Source: Streptomyces spinosus
GTDB taxonomy: Bacteria > Actinomycetota > Actinomycetes > Streptomycetales > Streptomycetaceae
Assembly (NCBI RefSeq): GCF_020400655.1
Contig: NZ_JAINRC010000001.1
Coordinates: 310,001 to 374,000 of the forward strand
Length of the DNA stretch: 64,000 nt
Direction of reading: 5' to 3'
The notes under the pieces were generated by a model. The model was not told where the DNA came from, made no database searches, and was given only the letters and a program-made list of their open reading frames with translations. Positions 8,153 to 17,918 of this stretch are shown in pieces. Each line of letters begins with the position of its first letter. Position 1 is the first letter of the stretch. Position numbers and translations under genes: made by a program.

Positions 8153-8821
8153 TCACCGCCTCGCTACCAGGCCCTTGAGCGCGATGTTGAGCTCCAGGAC
8201 GTTGACCCGGGGCTCGCCCATGAAGCCGAGGGTGCGGCCCTGGGTGTGGTCCTCGACCAGCTTCTCCACCTGGGCGGTGGGCAGTCCGTTCCTCTCGGCG
8301 ACCCGGTGCACCTGGAGTTCGGCGTAGGCCGGGGAGATCGCAGGGTCCAGGCCGGAGCCGGAGGAGGTCACCGCGTCCGCCGGAACGTCCGACGGCTTGA
8401 CCGTGTATCCGGGCACGGAGTTGTCCTTGACCACGGCGGCCTTGGCGTCCTGTACCTGCTTGAGGAGCACCTTGCTGTCGGCGGCGAGGTTGGTGGCGCC
8501 GGACAGGATCAGCTTGTACCGCGTGTTGACGCTGTTGCCGCCGAGTCCGTTGGCGGGGCGGCCCTGGAACCACTTCAGGTCCGGCTCCGGGGTCTGCTGC
8601 CCCTTCTTCAGCGGCAGGTTGTACGACTGCCCGATCAGGGACGAGCCGACGACCTTGCCGTCCGCCTTGATCTCGGAGCCGTTCGCCTTGTCGCTGAACA
8701 GCCCCTGGGCGATGCCGGTCACGACCAGCGGGTAGATGACGCCCGTCACCAGGGTCAGCGCGAGGAGGGCGCGCAGGCCCGCTCCGAGCAACCGGACGGT
8801 GTTGGTCACTGAGTTGTTCAT
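8153..8821 (-). CDS. kdpC: Potassium-transporting ATPase subunit KdpC
   Basis: 222 residues. One N-terminal membrane span (LLGAGLRALLALTLVTGVIYPLVV) is followed by a periplasmic/extracellular domain with the KdpC landmarks SSLIGQ, YFQGRP-like WFQGRPA, SGSGLDPAISPAYA and VNVLELN near the end. KdpC stabilises the KdpFABC complex and is needed for ATP-driven high-affinity K+ uptake. It is the last gene of the operon; KdpB ends 5 bases before its start, so coupling is probable. Length is normal. Confidence 0.95.
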   Translation of the reverse strand: MNNSVTNTVRLLGAGLRALLALTLVTGVIYPLVVTGIAQGLFSDKANGSEIKADGKVVGSSLIGQSYNLPLKKGQQTPEPDLKWFQGRPANGLGGNSVNTRYKLILSGATNLAADSKVLLKQVQDAKAAVVKDNSVPGYTVKPSDVPADAVTSSGSGLDPAISPAYAELQVHRVAERNGLPTAQVEKLVEDHTQGRTLGFMGEPRVNVLELNIALKGLVARR

Positions 8822-8826
8822 GGCGA

Positions 8827-10953
8827 TCAGCCGATTCCGGGGATGAGGGAGATGAGCAGGTCGATGAGCTTGATGCCGACGAACGGGGCGATCAGGCCGC
8901 CGAGGCCGTAGATCCCGAGGTTGCGGCGCAGCATCTTGTCCGCGCTCATCGGCCGGTACCGCACGCCCTTCAGGGACAGGGGCACCAGCGCGATGATGAT
9001 CAGCGCGTTGAAGACGACGGCCGAGAGGATCGCGGAGTCGGGCGAGGACAGCCGCATGATGTTCAGCTTGTCCAGGCCGGGGTAGACCGCCGCGAACAGC
9101 GCGGGGATGATCGCGAAGTACTTCGCGACGTCGTTGGCGATGGAGAACGTCGTCAGCGCGCCGCGGGTGATGAGGAGTTGTTTGCCGATCTCGACGATCT
9201 CGATGAGCTTGGTCGGGTTGGAGTCGAGGTCGACCATGTTGCCGGCCTCCTTGGCGGCCGACGTACCGGTGTTCATGGCCACGCCGACGTCCGCCTGCGC
9301 CAGCGCGGGCGCGTCGTTGGTGCCGTCGCCGGTCATCGCGACCAGCTTGCCGCCGGCCTGCTCCCGCTTGATGAGGGCCATCTTGTCCTCGGGAGTGGCC
9401 TCGGCGAGGAAGTCGTCGACGCCCGCCTCCTCGGCGATCGCCTTGGCGGTCAGCGGGTTGTCACCCGTGATCATGACGGTCTTGATGCCCATGCGGCGCA
9501 GTTCCTCGAACCGCTCGCGCATGCCGTCCTTGACGACGTCCTTCAGGTGGATGACGCCGAGGACGCGGGCGCCCCGCTCGTCGTCGACCGCGACGAGCAG
9601 CGGGGTGCCTCCCGCCTCGGAGATGCGGTCGGCGATCACGTCGGCGTCCGCAGCTACCGTGCCGCCGTGCCCCTTCACCCAGGCGATGACCGAGGCGGTG
9701 GCGCCCTTGCGGATCCTGCGACCGTCCACATCCACACCCGACATGCGCGTCTGGGCGGTGAAGGCGATCCATTCGGCGTGCGCCAGCTCGCCCTGGTGGC
9801 GTTCGCGCAGTCCGTACCTCTCCTTCGCCAGCACGACGATGGAGCGGCCCTCGGGCGTCTCGTCCGCCAGCGACGACAGCTGGGCCGCGTCGGCCACCTC
9901 CGCCTCCGTGGTGCCGGTCACCGGAACGAACCCGGCGGCCTGACGGTTGCCGAGCGTGATGGTGCCGGTCTTGTCCAGCAGCAGGGTGGAGACGTCACCG
10001 GCGGCCTCGACCGCACGCCCGGACATGGCCAGTACGTTGCGCTGGACGAGGCGGTCCATGCCCGCGATGCCGATCGCGGAGAGCAGCGCGCCGATGGTGG
10101 TCGGGATCAGACAGACCAGCAGGGCGACCAGCACGACCAACGTCAGGTGGGTGCCCGCGTAGTCGGCGAACGGCGGCAGTGTGGCGCACGCGAGCAGGAA
10201 GACGATCGTCAGTGACGCCAGGAGGATGTTGAGGGCGATCTCGTTGGGCGTCTTCTGCCGGGCGGCGCCCTCGACCAGATTGATCATCCGGTCGATGAAG
10301 GTCTCGCCGGGCTTCGTCGTGATCTTGATGACGATGCGGTCGGAGAGGACCTTCGTGCCGCCGGTCACCGCGCTGCGGTCGCCGCCGGACTCGCGGATGA
10401 CCGGAGCGGACTCACCGGTGATCGCCGACTCGTCCACCGAGGCGACGCCCTCGATCACGTCACCGTCACCGGGAATGATGTCGCCGGCCTCGCAGACCAC
10501 CAGATCGCCGATCGTCAGCGCGGTGCCCGGGACCTGCTCCTCGAAGCCGTTCACCAGGCGGCGGGCGACGGTGTCGGTCTTCGCCTTGCGCAGGGTGTCG
10601 GCCTGCGCCTTGCCGCGGCCCTCGGCGACCGCCTCCGCCAGATTGGCGAAGACCACGGTCAGCCAGAGCCAGGCGCTGATCGTCCAGCCGAACCAGTCGC
10701 CCGCGTGCTGGAAGGAGAAGACGGTGGTCAGCACGGAACCGATCCACACCACGAACATCACCGGGGACTTGGCCATCACCCGGGGGTCGAGCTTACGGAG
10801 GGCCTCCGGCAGTGACCTGAGAAGCTGCTTGGGGTCGAAGAGGCCCGCTCCGACACGGCTTTCGGCGGGCTTGTGCCCGGTCGGCGCGTCCCGGTGGGGC
10901 GCAAGGGTGGGAGTGGACATGGAGTCCTCGTGCTTGTGGGTGTCGGTGCTCAT
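8827..10953 (-). CDS. kdpB: Potassium-transporting ATPase ATP-binding subunit KdpB
   Basis: 708 residues, a P-type (P1A) ATPase. The phosphorylated Asp is D327 in [12 protein letters not shown]; the actuator loop TGES (AITGESAPV), the nucleotide-binding MTGDNPLTA and [18 protein letters not shown] motifs, and several membrane spans are present. It hydrolyses ATP to drive K+ through KdpA. The ATG at 10953 overlaps the kdpA stop as ATGA, so the two are coupled; a second ATG 11 codons later (MSTPTLAPH) is a possible alternative start. The N-terminus is extended by about 35 polar residues compared with enterobacterial KdpB. Confidence 0.96.
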   Translation of the reverse strand: MSTDTHKHEDSMSTPTLAPHRDAPTGHKPAESRVGAGLFDPKQLLRSLPEALRKLDPRVMAKSPVMFVVWIGSVLTTVFSFQHAGDWFGWTISAWLWLTVVFANLAEAVAEGRGKAQADTLRKAKTDTVARRLVNGFEEQVPGTALTIGDLVVCEAGDIIPGDGDVIEGVASVDESAITGESAPVIRESGGDRSAVTGGTKVLSDRIVIKITTKPGETFIDRMINLVEGAARQKTPNEIALNILLASLTIVFLLACATLPPFADYAGTHLTLVVLVALLVCLIPTTIGALLSAIGIAGMDRLVQRNVLAMSGRAVEAAGDVSTLLLDKTGTITLGNRQAAGFVPVTGTTEAEVADAAQLSSLADETPEGRSIVVLAKERYGLRERHQGELAHAEWIAFTAQTRMSGVDVDGRRIRKGATASVIAWVKGHGGTVAADADVIADRISEAGGTPLLVAVDDERGARVLGVIHLKDVVKDGMRERFEELRRMGIKTVMITGDNPLTAKAIAEEAGVDDFLAEATPEDKMALIKREQAGGKLVAMTGDGTNDAPALAQADVGVAMNTGTSAAKEAGNMVDLDSNPTKLIEIVEIGKQLLITRGALTTFSIANDVAKYFAIIPALFAAVYPGLDKLNIMRLSSPDSAILSAVVFNALIIIALVPLSLKGVRYRPMSADKMLRRNLGIYGLGGLIAPFVGIKLIDLLISLIPGIG

Positions 10954-12650
10954 GACGCCAGCCCCTCGGCCAGCGGGCCCAGCGCGAGGGCCGGGAAGTA
11001 CGTGAGACCGGTGATGATCAGGATCGCGCCGACCAGCAGGCTGGTGAACAGCGGTTTCTCGGTGCGCAGGGTGCCCGCGGTGACCGGCACCGGCTTCTGT
11101 CCGGCGAGGGAGCCGGCCAGCGCCAGGACGAAGACCATGGGCAGGAAGCGGCCGAACAGCATGGCGAGCCCGGTCATGGTGTTGTACCAGTCGGTGTTCG
11201 CGTTCAGGCCGGCGAAGGCCGAGCCGTTGTTGTTGGCCGCGGAGGTGAACGCGTACAACACCTCGGAGAAGCCGTGCGCGCCGGTGTTGAGCATGGAGTG
11301 CGGCGGGGTCGGCAGTGCCATCGACGCGGCCGTGAACACCAGCACCAGGGCGGGGGTGATCAGGATGTAGCAGGCGGCGAGCTTCATCTCCCGGCCGCCG
11401 ATCTTCTTGCCCAGATACTCGGGGGTGCGTCCCACCATCAGGCCGGCGATGAACACCGCGATCACGGCCATGATCAGGATGCCGTAGAGGCCGGAACCGG
11501 TACCACCGGGCGCGATCTCGCCCAGCATCATGCTCAGCATCGTGATGCCGCCGCCGAGCCCGGTGAAGGAGGAGTGGAAGGAGTCCACCGCACCGGTCGA
11601 CGTCAGCGTCGTGGAGACGGCGAAGATCGAGGAGCCGCCGATACCGAAGCGGACCTCCTTGCCCTCCATCGCCCCGCCCGCGGCCTGCAGCGCCGCTCCG
11701 TGGTGGGCGAACTCCGTCCACATCATCAGGGCGACGAAGCCCAGCCAGATGGTGAACATCGTCGCGAGGATCGCGTAGCCCTGCTTCACACTGCCGACCA
11801 TCACACCGAACGTGCGGGTCAGCGAGAACGGGATGACGAGGATCAGGAAGATCTCGAGGAGGTTGGTGAAAGGCGTCGGGTTCTCGAACGGGTAAGCGGA
11901 GTTGGCGTTGAAGTAGCCGCCGCCGTTCGTGCCCAGCTCCTTGATGGCCTCCTGGGAGGCGACCGCGCCGCCGTTCCACTGCTGCGAGCCGCCCATGAAC
12001 TGGCCGACCTCGTGGATGCCGGAGAAGTTCTGGATCGCACCACACGCCACCAGGATCACGGCGGCGACCGCGGCGCCCGGCACCAGGATCCGCAGCGTGC
12101 CGCGCACCAGGTCGGCCCAGAAGTTGCCCAGCTCACCGGTGCGCATGGAGGTCCCCCCGTGCGAGCGAAGCCGAGCGTGGGGGCGGGCGAAGCCACGCAC
12201 CAGCGCCACGGCGACGGCCATGCCCACGGCCGCCGAGACGAAGTTCTGCACGGCCAGCCCGGCGGTCTGCACGACGTGACCCATGGTCTGCTCGCCGTAG
12301 TACGACTGCCAGTTGGTGTTCGTCACGAACGACACGGCTGTGTTGAACGACTGCGCGGGGTTGACCGACGAGAAGTGCATCGAGCCGGGCAGCAGGCCCT
12401 GCAGCCGCTGCAGCAGGTAGAGGAAGAGGACACTGACGGCCGAGAAGGCCAGCACACCGCGCAGGTACGCGGGCCAGGTCATCTCGGTGTCAGGGTCGGC
12501 ACCGATGGCCTTGTAGATCCACTTCTCGACGCGCAGGTGCTTGCGCGAGTCGTAGACCTTGGCCATGTAGGTGCCGACGGGAACGTAGGCGAGTGCCAAC
12601 GCGCCGATCAGGGCGAGCAACTGGAGCACGCCGGCGAGTGCGGGACTCAT
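10950..12650 (-). CDS. kdpA: Potassium-transporting ATPase potassium-binding subunit KdpA
   Basis: 566 residues with about ten membrane spans. Family marks include the N-terminal [20 protein letters not shown], the selectivity-filter-like [20 protein letters not shown], and [12 protein letters not shown] near the C-terminus. KdpA carries the selectivity filters of the Kdp pump. It starts 8 bases after the kdpF stop, with GGAGAGG overlapping the end of kdpF. Length agrees with the family. Confidence 0.96.
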   Translation of the reverse strand: MSPALAGVLQLLALIGALALAYVPVGTYMAKVYDSRKHLRVEKWIYKAIGADPDTEMTWPAYLRGVLAFSAVSVLFLYLLQRLQGLLPGSMHFSSVNPAQSFNTAVSFVTNTNWQSYYGEQTMGHVVQTAGLAVQNFVSAAVGMAVAVALVRGFARPHARLRSHGGTSMRTGELGNFWADLVRGTLRILVPGAAVAAVILVACGAIQNFSGIHEVGQFMGGSQQWNGGAVASQEAIKELGTNGGGYFNANSAYPFENPTPFTNLLEIFLILVIPFSLTRTFGVMVGSVKQGYAILATMFTIWLGFVALMMWTEFAHHGAALQAAGGAMEGKEVRFGIGGSSIFAVSTTLTSTGAVDSFHSSFTGLGGGITMLSMMLGEIAPGGTGSGLYGILIMAVIAVFIAGLMVGRTPEYLGKKIGGREMKLAACYILITPALVLVFTAASMALPTPPHSMLNTGAHGFSEVLYAFTSAANNNGSAFAGLNANTDWYNTMTGLAMLFGRFLPMVFVLALAGSLAGQKPVPVTAGTLRTEKPLFTSLLVGAILIITGLTYFPALALGPLAEGLAS

Positions 12651-12658
12651 GTCTGTTC

Positions 12659-12748
12659 TCAGAACCTCTCCGGAAAGATCAGGGCGAGGACGAGATAGCC
12701 CAGCAGGGCGACGGCCACGATCAGGCCGACGATGTTTTCGACGCTCAC
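12659..12748 (-). CDS. kdpF: KdpF, small subunit of the Kdp ATPase
   Basis: 29 residues: one membrane helix in the form [20 protein letters not shown] followed by ALIFPERF, the usual actinobacterial KdpF pattern ending in FPE-F. It stabilises the KdpABC complex. The start is GTG, which overlaps the stop of the 27-codon ORF upstream as GTGA, so its translation is probably coupled to that ORF. Confidence 0.88.
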   Translation of the reverse strand: MSVENIVGLIVAVALLGYLVLALIFPERF

Positions 12749-12828
12749 AGCTTCGTCACCCCCTTGGCGACGAGGGCCACCAGCACGAAACCGGCGAGCA
12801 CGGTGACCACGAAGGCCAGATCGGCCAT
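12745..12828 (-). CDS. 27-residue membrane peptide, first gene of the kdp operon
   Basis: The ORF is [20 protein letters not shown] followed by AKGVTKL: a single hydrophobic helix with a basic end. AGGAG stands 6 bases before its ATG, and its TGA overlaps the kdpF GTG. It resembles KdpF in size and topology but lacks the FPE-F end. It may be a second small subunit, a regulator, or simply a coupling peptide for kdpF. I do not know a function for it. The good ribosome binding site and overlap make translation likely. Confidence 0.7.
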   Translation of the reverse strand: MADLAFVVTVLAGFVLVALVAKGVTKL

Positions 12829-12903
12829 CGCTGACTCCTGGAGTGAGGTTCGGTTCAACGGACGTTTAGAGGAAAGCGCCTCTCCGGCCTGATCCGGTCG
12901 CTC

Positions 12904-12955
12904 GTTGACGGCCCTCATACGGCCGTCGCGGTGCCTTTGACGCGACTCTTACGGC
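12904..12955. promoter_or_regulatory. Four-copy 11-bp direct repeat upstream of the kdp operon
   Basis: TTGACGGC (12905), CATACGGC (12916), TTGACGCG (12937) and CTTACGGC (12948) lie on the plus strand at spacings of 11, 21 and 11 bases, 77-127 bases before the first kdp ORF. Pairs of 11-bp direct repeats are the usual target of OmpR-family response regulators such as KdpE. The same spacing occurs upstream of the antiporter gene. The repeats read against the direction of kdp. Confidence 0.5.
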
Positions 12956-13005
12956 CACCCGCCCCGTACCGGTCGACAGGCAGGTGTGACAGCCGGTGAC
13001 CTGGG

Positions 13006-13443
13006 TCACAGCCGGAAGCGAAGCCGGCCGATCACCGCGTCCGTCTCCCGCCGCACGGCGTGCGCCACGACCGCGCCCCGCTGGTTTTGCAGCAGCCGCT
13101 GCCACAGCCGCTCCGGCTCCGCCTCCGGAATCGGCACGGTGACCCGGGTGCCGGGTTCGGCCGCGGCCACCTCACGGACGTACGCGGCGATGAGGCGGCC
13201 CAGTCTGCGCCGCTCGCACGCCGGCCGCACCAGCTCCACCCCCGGGTCCCACTGCGCCCAGGCGCGCTCCAGGGCGTGCAGCTGGGCCCGGTCCCCGGGT
13301 TCCGGGTAGCACACGGTCACCGCGCGGACGTCCGCCCCGCGGGCGGCACGGCGCCGCCCCCCGTCGAGCATCCGGTAGGTCTTGCCGACCCCCGGGGCTG
13401 CCCCGACGTAGACCTTCAGCCGTCCGGGCCGTACGCCACTCAT
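13006..13443 (-). CDS. KdpD N-terminal domain fused to a KimA-like C-terminal tail
   Basis: 145 residues. Residues 6-45 (GRLKVYVGAAPGVGKTYRML, then RRAARGADV) are the KdpD N-terminal signature with its P-loop at 14-22. Full KdpD has about 850 residues; here the kinase, the membrane part and most of the N-domain are absent. Residues 68-145 instead match the cytoplasmic C-terminus of APC potassium permeases of the KimA/YdaO type: LIAAYVREVAAAEPGTRVTV, then PIPEAEPERLWQRLLQNQ, where W-x-x-LL-x-NQ is the clear mark. It is upstream of kdp on the same strand but 177 bases away. The start ATG 13443 lacks a strong ribosome binding site. It could be a small K+ or c-di-AMP sensor or a relic. Confidence 0.65.
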   Translation of the reverse strand: MSGVRPGRLKVYVGAAPGVGKTYRMLDGGRRRAARGADVRAVTVCYPEPGDRAQLHALERAWAQWDPGVELVRPACERRRLGRLIAAYVREVAAAEPGTRVTVPIPEAEPERLWQRLLQNQRGAVVAHAVRRETDAVIGRLRFRL

Positions 13444-13476
13444 CGCTGCCGACGCGCTCGCTCAGTGGATCAACTT

Positions 13477-13493
13477 CCCCCTTCGCGAGGGGG
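13477..13493 (-). other. Short hairpin in front of the KdpD-like ORF
   Basis: CCCCCT and AGGGGG pair around TCGCG, 34-50 bases before the ATG at 13443. It might form in the leader of that gene. Role unknown. Confidence 0.35.
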
Positions 13494-13534
13494 CTGCTTC
13501 AAGGAAGCTCTTCCGGGGGCTGTCCGGGGCGCGT

Positions 13535-13586
13535 CTCAGCGCTTCCTTGGCGTCGATCCCGGTGACCTTGACACTGTCTTGGCGTG
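13535..13586. promoter_or_regulatory. Four-copy 11-bp direct repeat upstream of the antiporter gene
   Basis: CTCAGCGC (13535), CTTGGCGT (13546), CTTGACAC (13567) and CTTGGCGT (13578) are spaced 11, 21 and 11 bases, the same geometry as at 12904-12955. The region separates the divergent KdpD-like ORF and antiporter gene and ends about 90 bases before the antiporter ATG. A possible -10 (TAGGGT, 13598) follows. Likely a binding site for an OmpR-type regulator. Confidence 0.5.
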
Positions 13587-13675
13587 ACCTGGCCCGATAG
13601 GGTGAAGGCGGTGTGCCGGGAAGTCTGGTCGGCAGGGGAGCCGGGGTGGCTCCCTTCTCAGCCCAGGGAGACGGC

Positions 13676-15247
13676 ATGCGGAGCGTCGGCACGGTACTCG
13701 CGTTGGTCGTCCTGGCCACCGTGGTGGCGACCTTCGCCCGCCGCTGGCGCATCCCCGCCCCCTCCCTGCTGGTCGTCGCCGGCCTCGCGGTGGCGCTGCT
13801 GCCGGGCACCCCCCAGATCGAGATCAACCCCCAGATCATCGGCCTCGTCGTGCTCCCGCCGCTGCTGTACGCGAGCGCCGAGGACATGCCCTGGCGGGAG
13901 CTGCGCGCGGTGTGGAAACCGGTCGGGATCCTCGCGATAGGGCTGGTCCTCGCGTCGGCCGCGGCCGTCGCCGCGGTGGCCGCCCTGGTCACCCCGCTGT
14001 CCTGGCAGATGGCGTTCGTGCTGGGCGCGGTACTGGCCAGCACCGACCCGGTGGCCGTGACCGCGCTCGGCCGCAGGCTCGCCCTGCCGCCGAAGGTGCA
14101 GGTCCTCGTACAGGCGGAGAGCCTTTTCAACGACGCCACCTCGCTGGTGCTGGTCCGGGTCGCGGCAGGCATCGCGGTCGCCTCGACGGCGGCGAACTGG
14201 GGAGCGGCGGGCGGCCGGTTCCTGGTGCTGGCCGGCGGCGGCACGGTGATCGGGGCGGCGGTGGCCGGAGTGATCATGCTGATCCGGCGCCGCACCGAGG
14301 ACCCGGTTCTGGAGACGGTGATCGCGCTGGTCACCCCCTACGCCTCCTACCTCCTCGCGGAGGCCGCGCACACCTCCGGGGTGACGTCCTGCGTGGTGGC
14401 CGGGGTGATCCTCGGCGGCCGGGGCGACCGGCTCACCAACGCCCGCATCAGGCTCCAGCTGCACGCCGTCTACGGCACGGTGGTGTTCCTGCTGGAGAGC
14501 GTGGTCTTCTCGCTGATCGGGCTGGCGCTGCCCGGCGAGGTGCGGGCCCTGGCCGGCGACCGGGCCTGGCCGCTGTACGCACTCGCCGTCGCCGCGACCC
14601 TCATCACCGTTCGCCTTCTGTGGATCGCGCCGCTGTCGGCGGTCGTCCAGCGCAGGGGCGGCTTCCACCGCATGAACTGGCGGGTGCCGATGGTGCTGAC
14701 CTGGGCCGGGACGCGCGGGGTGATGCCGCTGGCAGCCGCCCTGTCGATCCCCGAGCTCGCCAGGAATGGCACCCCTCTCACCGACCGACCGCTGGTCCTG
14801 GTCCTGACCACCTCGGTCGTGGTCGTCACCCTCGTCGGACAGGGCTTCACCCTCGCTCCGGTCGTCCGCGCCTCAGGCATCGCCCTCGAGCCCGCCCACA
14901 CCGAACGCGAGGAGACAGAGGCCCGCTCCCACCTGGCCCACGCCGGCCTGGCGCGCCTGGAGGAACTCGCCGAACTGGAGGCCGTACCGGACATCGTCCT
15001 CGACCGGCTGCGACGCGGACTGAACGCCCGGCTGGAGGACGCCCGCGACCGCCTCGCCGAGAGCGACGGCACCGCCGCAGCCACCGACTCGGCCGACCTC
15101 GTCTACCGCCGGCTGCGCCGCGACCTGATCGCCGTGGAGACGTCGGAGCTGCAGAACCTGTACGACACCCACCGCATCAGCGACACCACCCGCCGCCGCC
15201 TCCAGCGGTCCCTGGACCTGGAAGAGACACGACTGGCGGACGGCTGA
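13676..15247 (+). CDS. CPA1-family Na+(K+)/H+ antiporter
   Basis: 523 residues. About 12 membrane spans in the first 410 residues; the ion-site motifs are clear: VLASTDPVAVTALGRRL (the Asp pair region), QAESLFNDATSLVL (the ND motif of CPA1 exchangers), and TWAGTRGVMPLAAALSIP. A cytoplasmic, charged tail of about 110 residues follows. It exchanges cytoplasmic Na+ or K+ for protons. The ATG at 13676 has AGGGAGA 5 bases before it. The four-copy 11-bp repeat upstream suggests shared control with kdp. It stands alone, with no downstream gene in the same unit. Confidence 0.92.
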   Translation: MRSVGTVLALVVLATVVATFARRWRIPAPSLLVVAGLAVALLPGTPQIEINPQIIGLVVLPPLLYASAEDMPWRELRAVWKPVGILAIGLVLASAAAVAAVAALVTPLSWQMAFVLGAVLASTDPVAVTALGRRLALPPKVQVLVQAESLFNDATSLVLVRVAAGIAVASTAANWGAAGGRFLVLAGGGTVIGAAVAGVIMLIRRRTEDPVLETVIALVTPYASYLLAEAAHTSGVTSCVVAGVILGGRGDRLTNARIRLQLHAVYGTVVFLLESVVFSLIGLALPGEVRALAGDRAWPLYALAVAATLITVRLLWIAPLSAVVQRRGGFHRMNWRVPMVLTWAGTRGVMPLAAALSIPELARNGTPLTDRPLVLVLTTSVVVVTLVGQGFTLAPVVRASGIALEPAHTEREETEARSHLAHAGLARLEELAELEAVPDIVLDRLRRGLNARLEDARDRLAESDGTAAATDSADLVYRRLRRDLIAVETSELQNLYDTHRISDTTRRRLQRSLDLEETRLADG

Positions 15248-15835
15248 GGGGAACTGGCCGGTCCGTTCCGAGCGGATCCGGCCGGCGCCGGTGCTCGCCC
15301 TGCTCGCGATCACGTGCGGACGTCGGGGACGTCGCGCGGCTGATGGAGGCGTGCAGCGAGCCGCCCGACGGGCTGCCCGGCCTGGCCCTGGGGCTTCCGG
15401 ACGCTCGCCGGGATCCCGGCGGTCGCGGCCGTCCGGACCTCCCGGACCCAGCCGACCGGGGACTGCCCGCTCAGCGGAACCCGGCCGGCCGCAGTCGCCA
15501 CCCCGGCGCGGTGAGCGCCGTGGCCGCGAGGAGCGGGCAGCCCGTCCAGGCCAGCAGGTCGCTCACCGCCGAGCGGCCCTCCCGCACCGAGGATGTGAAG
15601 TGGGCGCGGTGGATGGCCTCGGCAACGGGTACGAGGACCGCGGCGGCGCCTCCGGTACCCGTCCGGACGGCACCCGCACCGACGGCAGCCTCAGCGGGCA
15701 TCCGGCCCCGCACCGGGACGCGAGCAGCCTGCGGCTGCACATCACCTGGCTGCGAGGTGGCGAGGAGACGTCGTACGACACGACACTGGTTGTCCGGGAC
15801 TGACTCCCCGCGCGTGCGCCGCCATGCCAACGGGC
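15248..15835. other. Long gap with a possible C-terminal gene scrap
   Basis: Nearly 600 bases without an intact gene. On the plus strand, 15600-15803 reads as a plausible C-terminal segment (GLGNGYEDRGG, then SLRLHITWLRGGEETSYDTT ending LVVRD) but has no start or known family. A minus-strand frame around 15480-15600 has one hydrophobic segment. Both look like remains of lost genes. Confidence 0.35.
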
Positions 15836-15855
15836 CTTAACGCCGTCTTGACGCG
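15836..15855. promoter_or_regulatory. Two-copy 11-bp repeat upstream of the APC permease
   Basis: CTTAACGC (15836) and CTTGACGC (15847) are 11 bases apart, 110-130 bases before the permease ATG. The sequence resembles the repeats in front of kdp and the antiporter, but I find only one pair here. Confidence 0.45.
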
Positions 15856-15965
15856 TTCAGAGCATTCGCCCGTGCGCCTGTGGAGCACCTCCTGCTTACG
15901 CTGGTGCCCCCGTCCGTGTGATGGCCGGAACCCCACGCTGAGCCGCACATCAGGAGAGCACGACG

Positions 15966-17918
15966 ATGGCTGCCACCACCGAACACCCGCCGCCGAGCCG
16001 ACTGCGGACGTGGATGCTGGAGGGCCTGTCCGACATGGCGGGGCACCAGCAGGGGCCTTACGCCCACGCGGAGGCACCCCACAAGGGCCAGCGCTGGTAC
16101 CGGGTGATGTGCCTGACCGGTGTCGACTACTTCTCCACCCTCGGCTACCAGCCCGGCATCGCCGCCCTCGCGGCCGGCCTGCTCTCCCCTGTCGCCACCC
16201 TCGTCCTCGTCCTCGTCACACTGGCGGGCGCCCTCCCGGTGTACCGCAGGGTGGCCGAGGAAAGCCCCCACGGCGAGGGTTCGATCGCCATGCTGGAGCG
16301 GCTGCTGTCCTTCTGGAAGGGCAAGCTGTTCGTCCTGACCCTGCTGGGCTTCGCCGCCACCGACTTCCTGATCACCATCACCCTGTCGGCGGCGGACGCC
16401 TCCACCCACCTCATCGAGAACCCGCACCTGACCCACGCGCTGCACGGGCAGCAGATGATCATCACCCTGTTGCTGGTGGCCCTCCTGGGCGCGGTGTTCC
16501 TCAAGGGCTTCCTGGAGGCGATCGGTGTCGCGTTCGCCCTGGTGGCGGTCTATCTCGCCCTGAACGCCGTGGTCGTGGTGGCCGGACTGCGGCACGTGTT
16601 CACCGCCGAGCACGTGATCACCGACTGGGCCGGCGCCCTGACCACCCAGCACGGCAACGTCTTCGCCATGATCGGCGTCTCCCTGCTGGTCTTCCCCAAG
16701 CTCGCCCTCGGCCTCTCCGGCTTCGAGACCGGCGTCGCCGTCATGCCGCACGTCCAGGGCGACCCCGGCGACACCGAGGAGAGGCCGACGGGCCGGATCC
16801 GGGACACCAAGAAGCTGCTCACCACGGCCGCCCTCGTCATGAGCGCCTTCCTGATCACGACGAGCTTCATCACGACGGTGCTCATCCCGGCGAACGAGTT
16901 CAAGACCGGCGGACAGGCCAACGGGCGTGCACTCGCCTACCTCGCCCACGAGTACCTGGGCAACACCTTCGGCACCGTCTACGACCTCTCCACCATCGCC
17001 ATCCTGTGGTTCGCGGGCGCGTCCGCCATGGCCGGCCTGCTGAACCTGATGCCGCGCTACCTGCCCCGCTACGGCATGGCCCCGCACTGGGCCCGCGCCG
17101 TGCGCCCCATGGTCATCGTCTTCACGCTCATCGCCTTCCTGGTCACCTGGATCTTCGACGCCAACGTCGACAAGCAGGGCGGCGCCTACGCCACCGGCGT
17201 CCTGGTCCTGATGTCCTCCGCGGCGATCGCGGTGACCATCGCCGCGCGCAGGGCCGCGCAGCGCGGCTGGACCATCGGCTTCGCCACCGTGGCGGCGGTC
17301 CTGCTCTACGTGACCGTCGCCAACGTCATCGAACGCCCGGACGGCGTGAAGATCGGCGTCTGCTTCATCGTCGGCATCATGCTGGTCTCGTTCCTCTCCC
17401 GGCTCGCCCGCGCCTTCGAGCTGCGCGTGACCAGCGTGACCCTCGATCCGATGGCGGAACGATTCATCCGGGACATCGCCAGTCGCAAGGTACGGTTCCT
17501 CGCCAACAAACCGGGGCTGCGGGACAAGGCCGAGTACCGTGACAAGATCGAGCAGATCCGCGCCGACAACGATTTGCCCCAGCAGGAGGACTTCGTCTTC
17601 GTCGAGGTCACGGTCACCGACCCGTCCGAGTTCGAGGCGGGCCTGACCGTGCACGGCGAGGTCCTGCACGACCGCTACCGGGTCCTGACGATGGAGTCCA
17701 CCTCCATCCCCAATGCCCTCGCAGCCCTTCTCCTCCACGTCCGCGACACCACCCGCTGCACCCCGCACATGTACTTCGAATGGACCGAGGGCAACCCGTT
17801 CGCCAACTTCCTGCGCTTCTTCCTCTTCGGGCAGGGCGAGGTCGCTCCCGTGACCCGGGAGGTCCTGCGCGAGGCGGAGCCCGACCGCGCCCGCCGCCCC
17901 CGCGTCCACACCGGCTGA
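15966..17918 (+). CDS. APC-superfamily permease, KimA-like potassium or amino-acid transporter
   Basis: 650 residues. A soluble N-terminus of about 40 residues precedes [21 protein letters not shown], the first-helix signature of this subfamily. Twelve or so membrane spans run to about residue 490. A cytoplasmic domain of about 150 residues follows ([12 protein letters not shown] ... [15 protein letters not shown]), comparable in place to the C-terminal domain of KimA. Such proteins are annotated as amino acid permeases; KimA itself is a K+/H+ symporter inhibited by c-di-AMP. The surroundings (kdp, CPA1 antiporter, KdpD/KimA fusion) favour a role in K+. Start ATG 15966 follows AGGAGAG at a good distance. 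No nearby partner gene. Confidence 0.85.
   Translation: MAATTEHPPPSRLRTWMLEGLSDMAGHQQGPYAHAEAPHKGQRWYRVMCLTGVDYFSTLGYQPGIAALAAGLLSPVATLVLVLVTLAGALPVYRRVAEESPHGEGSIAMLERLLSFWKGKLFVLTLLGFAATDFLITITLSAADASTHLIENPHLTHALHGQQMIITLLLVALLGAVFLKGFLEAIGVAFALVAVYLALNAVVVVAGLRHVFTAEHVITDWAGALTTQHGNVFAMIGVSLLVFPKLALGLSGFETGVAVMPHVQGDPGDTEERPTGRIRDTKKLLTTAALVMSAFLITTSFITTVLIPANEFKTGGQANGRALAYLAHEYLGNTFGTVYDLSTIAILWFAGASAMAGLLNLMPRYLPRYGMAPHWARAVRPMVIVFTLIAFLVTWIFDANVDKQGGAYATGVLVLMSSAAIAVTIAARRAAQRGWTIGFATVAAVLLYVTVANVIERPDGVKIGVCFIVGIMLVSFLSRLARAFELRVTSVTLDPMAERFIRDIASRKVRFLANKPGLRDKAEYRDKIEQIRADNDLPQQEDFVFVEVTVTDPSEFEAGLTVHGEVLHDRYRVLTMESTSIPNALAALLLHVRDTTRCTPHMYFEWTEGNPFANFLRFFLFGQGEVAPVTREVLREAEPDRARRPRVHTG

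Noticed and set aside
12900..13005. c-di-AMP (ydaO-type) riboswitch before kdp
   Set aside because: I looked because KimA and Kdp are c-di-AMP-linked, but found no ydaO-type conserved core here or before 15966.
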